Origin: an uncultured Bacteroidales bacterium
GTDB lineage: Bacteria; Bacteroidota; Bacteroidia; Bacteroidales; Paludibacteraceae
Assembly: GCA_903911085.1 (NCBI GenBank)
Contig: CAIWCC010000250.1
Span: 45,407 to 109,406, forward strand
Length of the DNA stretch: 64,000 nucleotides
Direction: 5' to 3'
Below, piece after piece: positions 9,571-19,674 of the stretch. Numbering within the stretch: the first letter of the stretch is position 1; the number at the start of each line of letters is the position of its first letter. The notes under the pieces were generated by a model. That model did no database searches. It was not told where the DNA came from and worked only from the letters and a program-made list of their open reading frames with translations. The position numbers and the translations under genes are program-made.

Positions 9571-12500
9571 TTATTTTACTAATATTTTTTGATTCAATAC
9601 ATCAGACGAATTGTTAATGGAAACAATAAAAATTCCATTCTTAAATCCATTAATATCTAAAGAATAAGGTGTGGATACATCGTGTAATGATTTCGCTATT
9701 TTACCATCCAGTGAATTTACAGTTATATTTACATTTTTATTGTCTTTTGATGTAATTATGTAATTATTTATCGTGCCACTTCCTGACATCTGTAAGCTCT
9801 TGTTTGAGTCTAAAGAATCTACTCCTGTTGATACACTTTTTAATCCGATTGAGTATGATTTCCCATCAATCGCTGTTAGTGCCAATTTGGTTGTGTTTCC
9901 ACTAATAGTAGCTGTAACAGCTGTGTTTGTGCTATCAAGCTTAAATAAACCGTTTAAAATAATTTCATAATTAAATGACGAAGTAGCTGTATTAACTATA
10001 GCATCTGTTAATGCATCTGTATCTGTACCACTGGCTCTATGCATATCAGGGTCGCTTACTGACAATTGGAATGTTGAACTGTCAAACACTTTAAACATTA
10101 TCAAAGACGGCGTATTTACTTGTTTAATCCACGAATCGTTCATTTGCAATGTTGAATTGAAAATAGCGTAACCCCACACATTCTCATCTGTTTTTCGGAC
10201 AATATGCGCCATATTATCTTGTCGAAGAATACTAACTGGGCAAGTAGCCGAATTACTGTATTTTGCTTCCTGTATACTGTTGCTTTGAAGCAACATATAA
10301 TAAGTATAAGTCTGATTTGTTGGTGCATAACCATGGTTTATAACCGCATTGTAAATGCCGTTTGCATTGGATACATCCACAGTACCTGTTCTAACAATAA
10401 ACCGATTGCCAATATTATCCTGAATTATTGGTTGAGTCAAATTAGATTGATTTGTTGTCACATTATTTCCATTTACTTTTATGAATTCACCCGCATTTAC
10501 AACTTGCTGAAAAAGAGTTGTTTCTGTGCGTACTGCATTGTCATTGCAGTTAATATTACTGCCAACGCAAACCAATACATTTCCAAAATTGAATACAGAC
10601 TTATTAGCATATAAAGATTGGTCAAACGCATTATCGTGTAATTTCATCGAAAAAAGTGACGTAGAATCATTTAAAGAAACACCTCCTAAAAAAGGATCAT
10701 TTGAAAAATTACGATAAAGATTAAATGCAGTATAGGTAAGCTTTGATAATGGTAGATATTTAGTAGTTGTGCCCGGAATGCGATTCCAATCCCAGTTAAT
10801 ATTATCGTAATTATTATTACTTCTTCCAGTAATTAAATCTGTATATTCTAATTGTCCGTAACTCAGATATTTACCGTATGGATTATTGGTGGCATCGCCT
10901 TCAAAATCCCAAATATATTTACTAAATCCTTTCAGCGAGATATGGTGGTTTGTGCTTCGATTAATCATTAATCCTGAATACGGTAAATACAAAGTGGTTT
11001 TTGGTGCATTCTCAGCGGTAACTTTTAATGAAGCTGCCTGAAGGCATAATTCTATTTCACCTAAGGAAGATTGATAACATATATCTGTGGCTGAACGACT
11101 TATAAAATCTTTCAATGGAGAAACTGTTGGTTTCCACAAACGACTAAATGCTGCCATTAATTCATTGTCGGGTGTACTTTTTGACAATGCTAAGTATGCA
11201 AAAGCAGGAAGAATATCATCTAATCTGGTTGTTCCGGTTGGAAACCTACCAGAGCAGCTTACTGGCACATCATATTCAGAGGCAATTATCCGAAAGTTGA
11301 GCAAACAATTTTTCAGGATTGAATAGACCGAATCAGACAAAGCGTATGGTGTATCGTGCAACAAATAATAAACCCAACAGGCTGAATATAAAGCTTCAGG
11401 ATAATACGCACTTAAGTAAATGCCTAAATGGTGATAACCCGAAAAATCGGGTTTAAATGTTTCGGCAAAACCAGGTGCTATCGAAAATGCATTATCAAAA
11501 TATCCTTTCACAGCCGTTAATGCTGCAACACGCTTATTTGCATCGGGTTGCAACAATGCATAATCTAATTTGGCAATACACATCGATCTAATTTGATCGG
11601 CATTTTCGCCAGGAACTAAAAAAGGCATATTTGCATTTCCCCAAAGTCCAGCCCAGTTTAAATTGTTTAATTCTCTGTCTAAACGTGTTACACCCAATTC
11701 ATTCCGCATCATAAATAACGAATGAAAATATCCTGCGCTTCGAAGTTTTTCAAATCTTAGTGTTCCAAGAGCACTTCCATCAGCCCAACCTTGATCAAAA
11801 AACCAATCAATCTGATTTAACCAGCGAGTTTTGCTTAATGCTGTTTTATTTAGTCTGTAATCGAAGGCTAAAGGCAACATTGAACCGGTTTCGACATTGC
11901 TAAATTTCCGTATGGTTATTCCATCAATATTTTCATCTGCATAATCGGGATATAGTCCAACTCCGGTAACTGTTCCATCAGTTCCAACAGAAAGATTCAA
12001 ATCGCCAGTATTATGAGTCAGTGCGTAATTTATTTGGCCATTCAATCCACTTTTTCTGCTAATTGATTCCGATGCTAATGGATATTTATTGGTTGATACA
12101 TACCAGTTATCGAGTCTTTTAATAATTGTATCAGCAGCTGCAATTTGAGTGGTAGTTGCCGTTGGAACCACACCAAAGTTGCCATTTTTACGAACCGCCC
12201 AATAGTCCACCAATGTTAAACTGTTTGAAGTTCCCAAGGAGTATTGTGCATCGGACATTCTATCCCACATTACAGACGTAATAAACTCAATATCATCAAA
12301 ATAAATTGTGCCAATGCCTGTAGTCGGCGCCTGAACAGTCATATGAGTTAAAGCCGATTTATCGTGTTTTAAGTCTGCTACAAAGGCTGTGGTGATGCAT
12401 CTCCAACCTTTAAAATTTAGGTTGAAATCCAAATGGCATTTTACTTGATTTGAACTATTGAGAAACGAAAAAATGAGTGTAGAAGTGCTTGGAGTTGTAT

Positions 12501-12768
12501 TATATATCCAAAAATATATACCGCCCGAACTATTTGTTGAAGCTGTTGATAAACCAGCTGGGGTGCTGACCGTTACTTTCGAACCGGCATTCCACGTCCA
12601 ACACAACGATTTAGTTCCGAGTTTATATTTAATTGTAGAAGACTGCAATGTACCCAACGTAGTTGACCAGTTTGTTGGCACCAAACCATCCTCGAATGAA
12701 TAAATTTGAGCTTTTAATGAAATTGAACTGACAATTATTGAGAATAAAAATAGTACGAGTTTTTTCAT
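9571..12768 (-). CDS. PL8 chondroitinase ABC-type lyase with T9SS tag, first of array
   Basis: Secreted lyase of 1065 aa. Signal peptide 1-20, Lyase_N domain about 21-170, alpha-toroid about 200-580, PL8 sandwich domains about 590-985, T9SS sorting domain about 995-1065. Candidate catalytic residues are H446/H447 (SGYHH), Y455/Y456, R508 and E623 (WDFEG); WDWNR at 659-663 followed by IPGTT matches the chondroitinase ABC signature. It is the promoter-proximal gene of the four-copy array, with 313 bp of noncoding DNA upstream carrying a -7 box, and 17 nt separate it from the fusion paralogue downstream. The strong sequence similarity along the whole length of all four genes points to tandem duplication. 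Glycosaminoglycan substrate is inferred from family and from heparinase genes next door. Confidence 0.92.
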   Translation of the reverse strand: MKKLVLFLFSIIVSSISLKAQIYSFEDGLVPTNWSTTLGTLQSSTIKYKLGTKSLCWTWNAGSKVTVSTPAGLSTASTNSSGGIYFWIYNTTPSTSTLIFSFLNSSNQVKCHLDFNLNFKGWRCITTAFVADLKHDKSALTHMTVQAPTTGIGTIYFDDIEFITSVMWDRMSDAQYSLGTSNSLTLVDYWAVRKNGNFGVVPTATTTQIAAADTIIKRLDNWYVSTNKYPLASESISRKSGLNGQINYALTHNTGDLNLSVGTDGTVTGVGLYPDYADENIDGITIRKFSNVETGSMLPLAFDYRLNKTALSKTRWLNQIDWFFDQGWADGSALGTLRFEKLRSAGYFHSLFMMRNELGVTRLDRELNNLNWAGLWGNANMPFLVPGENADQIRSMCIAKLDYALLQPDANKRVAALTAVKGYFDNAFSIAPGFAETFKPDFSGYHHLGIYLSAYYPEALYSACWVYYLLHDTPYALSDSVYSILKNCLLNFRIIASEYDVPVSCSGRFPTGTTRLDDILPAFAYLALSKSTPDNELMAAFSRLWKPTVSPLKDFISRSATDICYQSSLGEIELCLQAASLKVTAENAPKTTLYLPYSGLMINRSTNHHISLKGFSKYIWDFEGDATNNPYGKYLSYGQLEYTDLITGRSNNNYDNINWDWNRIPGTTTKYLPLSKLTYTAFNLYRNFSNDPFLGGVSLNDSTSLFSMKLHDNAFDQSLYANKSVFNFGNVLVCVGSNINCNDNAVRTETTLFQQVVNAGEFIKVNGNNVTTNQSNLTQPIIQDNIGNRFIVRTGTVDVSNANGIYNAVINHGYAPTNQTYTYYMLLQSNSIQEAKYSNSATCPVSILRQDNMAHIVRKTDENVWGYAIFNSTLQMNDSWIKQVNTPSLIMFKVFDSSTFQLSVSDPDMHRASGTDTDALTDAIVNTATSSFNYEIILNGLFKLDSTNTAVTATISGNTTKLALTAIDGKSYSIGLKSVSTGVDSLDSNKSLQMSGSGTINNYIITSKDNKNVNITVNSLDGKIAKSLHDVSTPYSLDINGFKNGIFIVSINNSSDVLNQKILVK

Positions 12769-13081
12769 TTAATTGTGATTTTTCTTTTAACACACTTTTA
12801 AGAGTCTATATTACTTGAGTTTCTAAAGATTCTTATTTGTGATTAAATTGGATATGCAAAAATAGTTATGTTACTTCACAATTAATTTCGTTCTGGTTTA
12901 AAATAGTTTTATTCTCGTCTAATTTTGAATTAAATAGTAGGTTCTACCACTTTTTGTGTGGGTTGATATTTTAAAGCCAAATTACGGCTATTTTTATTTT
13001 TTTGGTCAGTGTTAAATCACACCTATACGATTCAAGTCGGAATCAATTATACTTTATTTCTTAAGAGTTGAAATTTTGAAA
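12769..13081 (-). promoter_or_regulatory. Intergenic promoter region of the PL8 array
   Basis: This 313-bp gap has no open frame of note. On the minus strand, 12864-12857 reads TATTTTTG, a perfect match to the Bacteroidota -7 consensus TAnnTTTG, about 90 nt upstream of the first PL8 start. I found no convincing -33 TTG at the usual 19-20 nt spacing, so activation by a regulator is plausible. The gap separates the PL8 array from the preceding genes, whose own spacings are mostly under 80 nt, and suggests an independent transcript. Confidence 0.5.
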
Positions 13082-15406
13082 TTATCTCAAAAACTTGTAT
13101 TCCCCAGCCGTTCCTTCAAAGTAGAGAACTCCATCATCACTTCTAACAACAACTGCCGGTTGTAGAACCTTGCCATCTTTTAGAATTCGCCAATTACCTG
13201 TCAAAAGGTCTGTTAATACAAACTTAAAGTTGCCATTCCCTTTTACTGAAATTCCAAAGGTTCGATCAATAATCCTAAAATCTTTGCTAAAAGTGATAAT
13301 TCTATCAGCAATTTGTACACCTACAATTTTTTCAGCATCGATGCGTTGGACATCATGTAGATTTTGGGTTGAATTGTCGGAAATTTGCATCACGTTGAGA
13401 TAATAATCCTCAAAAGTTGGTTTCTTTGGCGATATTTCAATTCGCCAAGCACCACGTTCATTTGCCTCATCATCACCGAGTCTGGGATCATTCGGATAAT
13501 TGGTTCCAAACACCCAGAATTCTTTGCCTTTCCCCCCAACAGAAGTAATTTCGGCATTAGTCATATTGGGTAATAAAACGGTATTTTGCAACATTCCGTT
13601 ATCACCGTTTAGGGTTCTTTTAATGGTAATTTTGTTGCCTGAAATTTCGGGTTCTTCAATACTATGTAATAACCAAAATTTCTTAAATTCAGAATTAGAA
13701 GATACTACTTTGTCAAACACAATTAAAGCAGCAGGTATTTTCGCATCTTTGAAGTTTAAAAATACAAATGAACGCTTAACTTCTTTTATTTTGGCAGAAT
13801 AAGCATCGGTAATATCACCTTTCAGATATGAATATTCTGGTGTTTGAGCATTTGGTCCAAAACCATTTGCCAGTACTTTTCCTGTTTTGAAATTTCCGGT
13901 AAGAATATCATTCAAATCTTTTGCTTGATGCCATTCAGTTCCAGGCAATCGCTGACCTCCATCGTTGGCAACAAATTTGGATTGAAAAGCTCCACCATAT
14001 TTGGAAGAGGGAAAAATTTCGGTTGAATCGTAAATCAACAAACTATTATGAGCAATGGTACGCTTGAAAAAGTTTTTGTTATGTGGACTGTTGTAGCCTT
14101 GGTTGCCGCCCGATGAACCCTGATAAGTTCCAGCATCGATAGCCAACGGACCTTTGTAATAAATTTGAAAAGCACCAGCATCATTGTGAGCGTGATTCAC
14201 AAAATTATATTCATTTATTTTCATCTCGGCTATTACACTTTCGTCTCCCCAACCGGTACGTGCAATCATTGTTCCAAAAGGAGTTCCCGAATAACAGCTC
14301 AATGGCAAATCATCCGTTTTTTTTGCTCCTAAATTTGTATCTCTCCAAAGAAATTCAAATAATTTAGACTGATTTTCAACTTTCCCATCCAATATAAATT
14401 CATAATTAAGGTACTCATCTTTGTAATAACTTCCTGCGAGCATAGCAGGCAAACCATAGGTAGTTTTACGTTTTCGATTGTAATTCACGTCACCTCCGGG
14501 CATAACTTGTCCATCGGGGCGACGTTTATAAATCATATCGTATAATACAAATTGTTGCGCGGGATTATATACATTTCCTGCACCCATCCTATCGAAAATC
14601 CAAAGCGGAAATAAATCGCATGTAAACCGGATATTCAGGTACGACATTCCCTGATGATGAGCATGACCTTGATAAAACCAGTTGCGAGCAGGAAGCATTT
14701 TATCGAAAAAAACTTCGGCTGCAAGGTTATACATTTCAGGAAATTCATCATAAATGGCTATTCCTACCGACAATAAATCGCGCATAATCATAAATTCGCT
14801 GGGATGACCAACAATTGCATCGTTTTTTACAGGCGGATAATGACACTCAAGTGTTTTTGCCTGGCCAATAAAAGCATTTACAAACCGTGTTTTTTCAGCC
14901 GGTTTTAATTGGTCGTAGCACCAATCATATACAATTGCACCGCTAACCATCAATCGCCCAATTCCACGCGAAATATCGCTTATTTGTTGAGGATATCTGG
15001 CTCGTTCAAGAGTGTCAATTATCATTGTGATAGCTTCACGCGCCAACTTTTTATCCTTGGTTACTAAATAATTCAATGCTTTAAGTTCTACTCTATCCAA
15101 CAGACCCTTGGGATCGGAATAATATTTTGATTCTTTCTCAGCGGGCATTTCCGATGGTTTTCTATCTTCTTGCATTTTGGTAAGATCGTCCCAAACTTTT
15201 TTTAATGCCGGATTATTCATGCGTGCAGGCAATTCGGCAACATGTTGCAACCGCAAATAAAGTCGTGGGTGAACCTTGGGTGGAACAGGAATTGAAATAC
15301 CATTTTGTTTTTTCCACACTACATCCGATTGTAGCTGCGCAAACACCTTGAATGGCATAAGAATTAAAAGTAAAAAGACTGTTTTGAAGCAATAGCTATG
15401 GCTCAT
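13082..15406 (-). CDS. hepB: Heparinase II (PL21 heparin/heparan sulfate lyase)
   Basis: Periplasmic lyase of 774 aa that cleaves both heparin and heparan sulfate. It aligns end to end, from memory, with Pedobacter heparinus heparinase II (772 aa), including DVVWK and HPRLYLR near the N-terminus and the final YFEGT / FLR. Signal peptide 1-23, alpha-toroid about 45-370, two beta-sandwich domains after that. The family's key residues are all visible: H201 and E204 (VGHPSE), Y256 (GMSYLN), H405 (NHAHNDAG), and the zinc ligands H407, D424 and H453. The start lies 5 nt after the GH39 stop, so the two are very likely cotranscribed. Low ambiguity: PL21 has few members and every catalytic residue is retained. 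Confidence 0.95.
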   Translation of the reverse strand: MSHSYCFKTVFLLLILMPFKVFAQLQSDVVWKKQNGISIPVPPKVHPRLYLRLQHVAELPARMNNPALKKVWDDLTKMQEDRKPSEMPAEKESKYYSDPKGLLDRVELKALNYLVTKDKKLAREAITMIIDTLERARYPQQISDISRGIGRLMVSGAIVYDWCYDQLKPAEKTRFVNAFIGQAKTLECHYPPVKNDAIVGHPSEFMIMRDLLSVGIAIYDEFPEMYNLAAEVFFDKMLPARNWFYQGHAHHQGMSYLNIRFTCDLFPLWIFDRMGAGNVYNPAQQFVLYDMIYKRRPDGQVMPGGDVNYNRKRKTTYGLPAMLAGSYYKDEYLNYEFILDGKVENQSKLFEFLWRDTNLGAKKTDDLPLSCYSGTPFGTMIARTGWGDESVIAEMKINEYNFVNHAHNDAGAFQIYYKGPLAIDAGTYQGSSGGNQGYNSPHNKNFFKRTIAHNSLLIYDSTEIFPSSKYGGAFQSKFVANDGGQRLPGTEWHQAKDLNDILTGNFKTGKVLANGFGPNAQTPEYSYLKGDITDAYSAKIKEVKRSFVFLNFKDAKIPAALIVFDKVVSSNSEFKKFWLLHSIEEPEISGNKITIKRTLNGDNGMLQNTVLLPNMTNAEITSVGGKGKEFWVFGTNYPNDPRLGDDEANERGAWRIEISPKKPTFEDYYLNVMQISDNSTQNLHDVQRIDAEKIVGVQIADRIITFSKDFRIIDRTFGISVKGNGNFKFVLTDLLTGNWRILKDGKVLQPAVVVRSDDGVLYFEGTAGEYKFLR

Positions 15407-15411
15407 TTTGT

Positions 15412-17007
15412 CTATAATTTTACTAGATTAATAAAATATACATCATTTTCGTTGAGTGGAAGCTGATAACTAAACTTTTTATCGCTTTTCACTTCCACTA
15501 TATCATTTATAAAAGGAGCGCCGGAATTGATTTCATTAATAGTTTGTACTTGTTTTTTTGTCAATTGTGCTGGTCGGCCCATTTGTAGATAAGTAGTATA
15601 AGCATCATTGCTTTTATAGCCCACTTTTGTAACTTTAAGTGCATATTTACCTTCAGCTACATTTGCCAACTGATATTTCAATATGCCTTTTTCTTTTGAC
15701 GGTAAATCACGGATATAATATTTCTGATTTGAAATGCTGTCACCCTGTCTTGATAGCGTAAAATCCCAAATCAATGCCTGTATATTTCCATTTGCACTTT
15801 TACAAACCCATGAAGCAGTATCTTTATTTTGAAGCTCAGTATTTCCGAGTTGATTCAAAAACTGATATGAAAAATAAGCTGGCTTTTTAATGGATTGGTA
15901 ATTAAGCAATCCAAATCCTCCGTGAAAAGGTGTGGCACGCGGACCCATTTCTTCAAAAATATCAGTAAATACCCAGTATGACATAGAGTTAGCATAATCC
16001 TCAGTTCCTTTTAATTTGTCCAAAATAAATGCTGCCGAATGATAAGCGTCATGAACATTATCTTCTGAGGAGGGTGATGTGCTCCATTCTGTGTAATGTA
16101 ATTCAAGATTCGGCATCGTTGATTTCTTAATTTTATTGTACGAACCTATTACATTTTTAGTAATCGCTTTCGTATTTTGAATCATAAACCGTTGCGTAAA
16201 TCCATTATCGTCAACAAGTCCTTTAGTTACAGCATAATCGTGGGTCGACACAAAATCAATCGGACAGTTCGATTTCTGGCAATAATCAATCATTTCTGGA
16301 ATCCAGCCATTGCCTGCTGTTGCAGGTCCGCCAACTCGGTATGCAGCCGAAACACTTTTTACGGCTTTTGCAGTATAATCGTACAGTTTGAAATAATCTT
16401 CCATGCTACCCGCAAAAAAGTATTTCAGGTTGGGTTCGTTCCACACTTCAAAATACCATGTTTTTACTTCATTTTCACCATAACGTTCGGTAAAATGCTG
16501 TGTCAGCGCTTTTATAAAGTCGTACCATTTTTCGTGTGATTTTGGTGGTGTCACATTTCCCTTCCACCAAAAGCATGTTTTATCACTGCTTGCCAACGCT
16601 TTGGGCATAAATGACAATTCCACAAAAGGTTTCACATCGATACTCAATAAGAAATCATACAGTTGGTCGATATACTGCCAGTTATAAATAGGATTTCCGG
16701 CTTTATCTTCAAAATATACGCCCATATCATCGTGAAGCAAACCATGCATGCGGATGTATTTAAAACCGCAATCTTTTTTGGTTTTGCGTAATTGTTCCTG
16801 CCAGTCTGCTCGAAGTCCTTCGTTGGCACGTCCAGCACCAATACATTCACGCCAAGCGGTTTTCATGTCACCTTTGACAAGATTTACATCTGCTGTTACA
16901 GACCTGAAAACGGGTTCCTTTAAATTTTTCTTTTGAGCAGAAATCAATCCTGTTCCAATAAGAATTGCAAATAAAAGTGATAATCGAGTTAATTTCATGT
17001 TTTTCAT
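15412..17007 (-). CDS. GH39 family glycoside hydrolase (xylosidase/iduronidase type)
   Basis: Exo-glycosidase of 531 aa with a signal peptide (1-24), a TIM barrel about 35-390 and a small C-terminal beta domain. The retaining catalytic pair is visible: acid/base E191 in EVWNEPN and nucleophile E307 in HYTEWS. GH39 contains beta-xylosidases and alpha-L-iduronidases. In a glycosaminoglycan locus either makes sense: iduronic acid occurs in heparan and dermatan sulfate, and xylose joins these chains to the proteoglycan core. Overall layout looks closer to the bacterial beta-xylosidase branch, but sequence alone does not decide. It sits 5 nt before heparinase II and just downstream of the GH43 remnant. 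The initial MKNMKL offers two ATGs; either leaves the signal peptide intact. Confidence 0.88.
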   Translation of the reverse strand: MKNMKLTRLSLLFAILIGTGLISAQKKNLKEPVFRSVTADVNLVKGDMKTAWRECIGAGRANEGLRADWQEQLRKTKKDCGFKYIRMHGLLHDDMGVYFEDKAGNPIYNWQYIDQLYDFLLSIDVKPFVELSFMPKALASSDKTCFWWKGNVTPPKSHEKWYDFIKALTQHFTERYGENEVKTWYFEVWNEPNLKYFFAGSMEDYFKLYDYTAKAVKSVSAAYRVGGPATAGNGWIPEMIDYCQKSNCPIDFVSTHDYAVTKGLVDDNGFTQRFMIQNTKAITKNVIGSYNKIKKSTMPNLELHYTEWSTSPSSEDNVHDAYHSAAFILDKLKGTEDYANSMSYWVFTDIFEEMGPRATPFHGGFGLLNYQSIKKPAYFSYQFLNQLGNTELQNKDTASWVCKSANGNIQALIWDFTLSRQGDSISNQKYYIRDLPSKEKGILKYQLANVAEGKYALKVTKVGYKSNDAYTTYLQMGRPAQLTKKQVQTINEINSGAPFINDIVEVKSDKKFSYQLPLNENDVYFINLVKL

Positions 17008-17042
17008 AAGATTATTTTAAATTGTTATTTTCTAGTTTAAAT

Positions 17043-17255
17043 TCATAGAATTTCAGTACTGCAGATTGAACTTTTCATATAAAAATCGTAACCTACCCGA
17101 ATAATATCAGGGTCGGCTAAGTCAACTGTCAAAAGTGGGTTGGTAAAAGTTCCATCTCCATTATCGGAAGATAATAATTGAGCGGTCATTTACCCTGTTA
17201 CTTTGGAGACAAACGTTACTGAAATTAATAGCAATACATAAACAATATTCTTCAT
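17043..17255 (-). pseudogene. Decayed GH43 glycosidase remnant
   Basis: In the 308-bp gap between GH39 and the MGH1-like gene, the minus strand from ATG 17255 encodes a signal-peptide-like MKNIVYVLLLISVTFVSK, then an in-frame TAA at 17192-17190 followed at once by a new ATG. The same frame continues with NGDGTFTNPLL and ADPDIIRVGYDFYM, the characteristic GH43 N-terminus with its catalytic-base Asp (in ADPD), and then a TGA at 17045-17043. Only about 70 codons of an expected 300-550 remain. A nonsense mutation plus a large 3' deletion would explain this. The rest of the gap shows nothing recognisable. Confidence 0.75.
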
Positions 17256-17315
17256 AAATGATTTCGAATCTCTAAATATAAATCGCAAGTTCAATAAATT
17301 ATTGAAAAATTGGAG

Positions 17316-19595
17316 TTATCTAATTGGTTTAACTACTCGTGTTACAACCTTGTTTTCGGAATTGAGAACAATCTGAATCAAATTGTTTTTATCAACATGT
17401 TGTGAAAACGAATAAATTTTCCCCATAATTGAAATATCTTTGATTTCAAATTCCTCTGTTGTAAATGGATTAAAACTAAATTTACCATTATCGTCAATCT
17501 GAATTCCTAAATAAAACTTCATGAATGGATCTATCCACGAACTGTGAAAATAATCGACATAACTCCGAAAACGAGCTCCATCAGTTGGTCGATTATGTTC
17601 AATCACACACGGAACACTTTTATCTCCATAAGGATAATGCAAATCTGCCCATTTATTAAAGAAATCAAGCCATTTCAATTTCATATCTACTGTTCTGGAT
17701 GTTAAAGCAGCAGAACCCAATGCCTCGCACATAAAACCATTGGTAAAATGCCATGTTGGACCATTCCAACAACAATCGTAGTCATGCGGTTTTTCAACTG
17801 ATGATTGTGCTGGTCCGGTAATACTGTTGCCCGACCAATACATCGGGCAAGTTTTAGAAACCGACGCCAAAGGAAAATCGGACCAAAACCATGCAGGATC
17901 AAAAAACTTATCAAAACTCCTCAAAAAGCTTTTTTCGTGAACCATTCCCCACATAAATGGCATGAAACTATCGTAACACGGCGATTCCAGTGCTAATTTG
18001 TAATTTTCGGGATTTGCCGAATAAAACAAACCAAATTTTTCATCCCAATGCTTTGTTTTTATGGTAGTAAGCATTTGCTCGGCTGATTCTTTAAAATATT
18101 GAGCATCAGCTTTTTTGTTGAGAACTTTTGCCATGTTCGAAGATGCATAACTGTTGGCAATTGTAAGCATTGCTTTGTCCAACCGTACTATCGAAGTCAT
18201 TTTTGTACCAAACAATTTCTTCCCTTCATAATCCTGCCGCCAATCCCATTTTTCGGGAGTAAATTCATAAAAACTTGGTTGATATTCAGCTCCGGTAGGC
18301 CAGCTGCCAGTTTGAACGGGTAAAATTGTTTTATTCTTCTTATCAATATCGCCGTTTGTAAATTGTTGAACAGAGTTATATATGCTATCTAAAAACTGTT
18401 TGTCGGGATAGTGTAAATATAAATCCCAAGCAGATTTTGGTGTAAACTGAATGTAATTATCAAAAAGCTTTCCCTGATTTTTCCAGTTTAGTAAATCATT
18501 TTCAGCCATTTCGGGCGATTTTGCCCATTTTGCATCACTTACATGAAGTGGAATTGATAATCCAACGGTACTTCCAAACCAACTTCCAAACGGACTTTCG
18601 TAAAAAACGGAAGTTTTAAAAGGATGATTTTTAATGTATTTCGATGGATTATGGTAATTGCGATAGACGACAAACCAACGGTAATAATACAGTTTAAGCA
18701 TGTCATAATTTTCAATTTTCAGCAAAGGAACATTTTTACTGAACCATGCATTAAAAAGGGAAATCTGCTCGGCGAAAACGGTTGGATTTTTACAAATTTT
18801 TGTTGCCACGACAGTTGCGTTTTCAAGTGAATTTGAATCAAAAGCAACTGCAAACCTGATTTTTTTGCTTTCAAAAGGATTTAAATGTACGGTGCATTTA
18901 TTGATCGTATTTTCTGAGTTGCACACCGTTACAAATCCTTCCACCGGCAAGGTCTTACCCATCGCCCGTGCATCCGTAATCGTGCTGAATGCGAACTGAT
19001 TTGCCTGCGCAAGCATTTTAAATACTGGAAACAACAATTCTATGGAATAATCTCCCATGGTGCGGTTATCATGTGTGAGTGTATATTCCAATATCAACAC
19101 ATTGTTTTCGGTAATGCACTTTGTTTCTTTTATGGATAAATCCCCTGCGTGTGGATATGATCCTTTTAACGTGTCTGGCAAAGCCCTGAAATAGGTGGAT
19201 AAACATGCTGGTGTCCATTCGTTTCTGGTTGGAACAAAATCGAGTGGAATCGTTTTGGATTGTTTAAGCTGCATTATTTGCACTTTCACCACATCCGATA
19301 GTTTTGTTTGGACACCATAACACCAGCGACCGGTCAAACCCATTTTAGGAGGTGACCACATGGAATTGGGAAGCTGTGAGATGCAGTAATCCTGATTACG
19401 AATATCCGGTATTTGTGCATCGCCAGCTTTTATAGGTAATGTTGCCCAATTCCACATTTCCCTGCCAATGAGGTCTGTTCGTGCAGAATTTCCCAATAAT
19501 CTATTTATATCGGGAGTTTTTGGTTCAGCATTCAGATTTGTCAGGTTTAGCTGGCTAAAAGCTATTAAAACGCAGAAAATTAACAATTTATTCAT
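17316..19595 (-). CDS. MGH1/GH63-like (alpha/alpha)6 glycosidase, substrate unknown
   Basis: Protein of 759 aa with a signal peptide (about 1-24), a beta-sandwich N-terminal half to about 280 and an (alpha/alpha)6 toroid from about 300 to 680. The toroid shows features of the MGH1-like clan that includes GH63 and trehalase-type enzymes: FGSWFGSTVG, the LPVQTGSWPTG and WDWRQDYEG stretches, HWDEKFGLF, and CCWNGPTWHF. I cannot assign catalytic acids with certainty. It lies in the same orientation as its neighbours, 79 nt after the SGNH hydrolase, and is probably periplasmic. A glycosidase acting on lyase products or on glycoprotein-linked sugars is a reasonable inference, but the substrate is open. 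Confidence 0.7.
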   Translation of the reverse strand: MNKLLIFCVLIAFSQLNLTNLNAEPKTPDINRLLGNSARTDLIGREMWNWATLPIKAGDAQIPDIRNQDYCISQLPNSMWSPPKMGLTGRWCYGVQTKLSDVVKVQIMQLKQSKTIPLDFVPTRNEWTPACLSTYFRALPDTLKGSYPHAGDLSIKETKCITENNVLILEYTLTHDNRTMGDYSIELLFPVFKMLAQANQFAFSTITDARAMGKTLPVEGFVTVCNSENTINKCTVHLNPFESKKIRFAVAFDSNSLENATVVATKICKNPTVFAEQISLFNAWFSKNVPLLKIENYDMLKLYYYRWFVVYRNYHNPSKYIKNHPFKTSVFYESPFGSWFGSTVGLSIPLHVSDAKWAKSPEMAENDLLNWKNQGKLFDNYIQFTPKSAWDLYLHYPDKQFLDSIYNSVQQFTNGDIDKKNKTILPVQTGSWPTGAEYQPSFYEFTPEKWDWRQDYEGKKLFGTKMTSIVRLDKAMLTIANSYASSNMAKVLNKKADAQYFKESAEQMLTTIKTKHWDEKFGLFYSANPENYKLALESPCYDSFMPFMWGMVHEKSFLRSFDKFFDPAWFWSDFPLASVSKTCPMYWSGNSITGPAQSSVEKPHDYDCCWNGPTWHFTNGFMCEALGSAALTSRTVDMKLKWLDFFNKWADLHYPYGDKSVPCVIEHNRPTDGARFRSYVDYFHSSWIDPFMKFYLGIQIDDNGKFSFNPFTTEEFEIKDISIMGKIYSFSQHVDKNNLIQIVLNSENKVVTRVVKPIR

Positions 19596-19674
19596 ACTTA
19601 TTTTTCAAAATTTAAGATTTTATTGATTTCCAAAAATTGAAATGTTGTTTTGAGGACACAGTATAATTATATAT

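Noticed and set aside
10204..10614. 136-codon plus-strand frame opposite a PL8 gene
   Set aside because: It lies wholly inside a well-supported PL8 coding region, has biased composition expected from the antisense of that gene and no recognisable domain.
1..12768. Repeated PL8 genes as an assembly duplication
   Set aside because: The copies differ throughout in sequence, in length and in domain content (beta-helix in one), so they are true paralogues.
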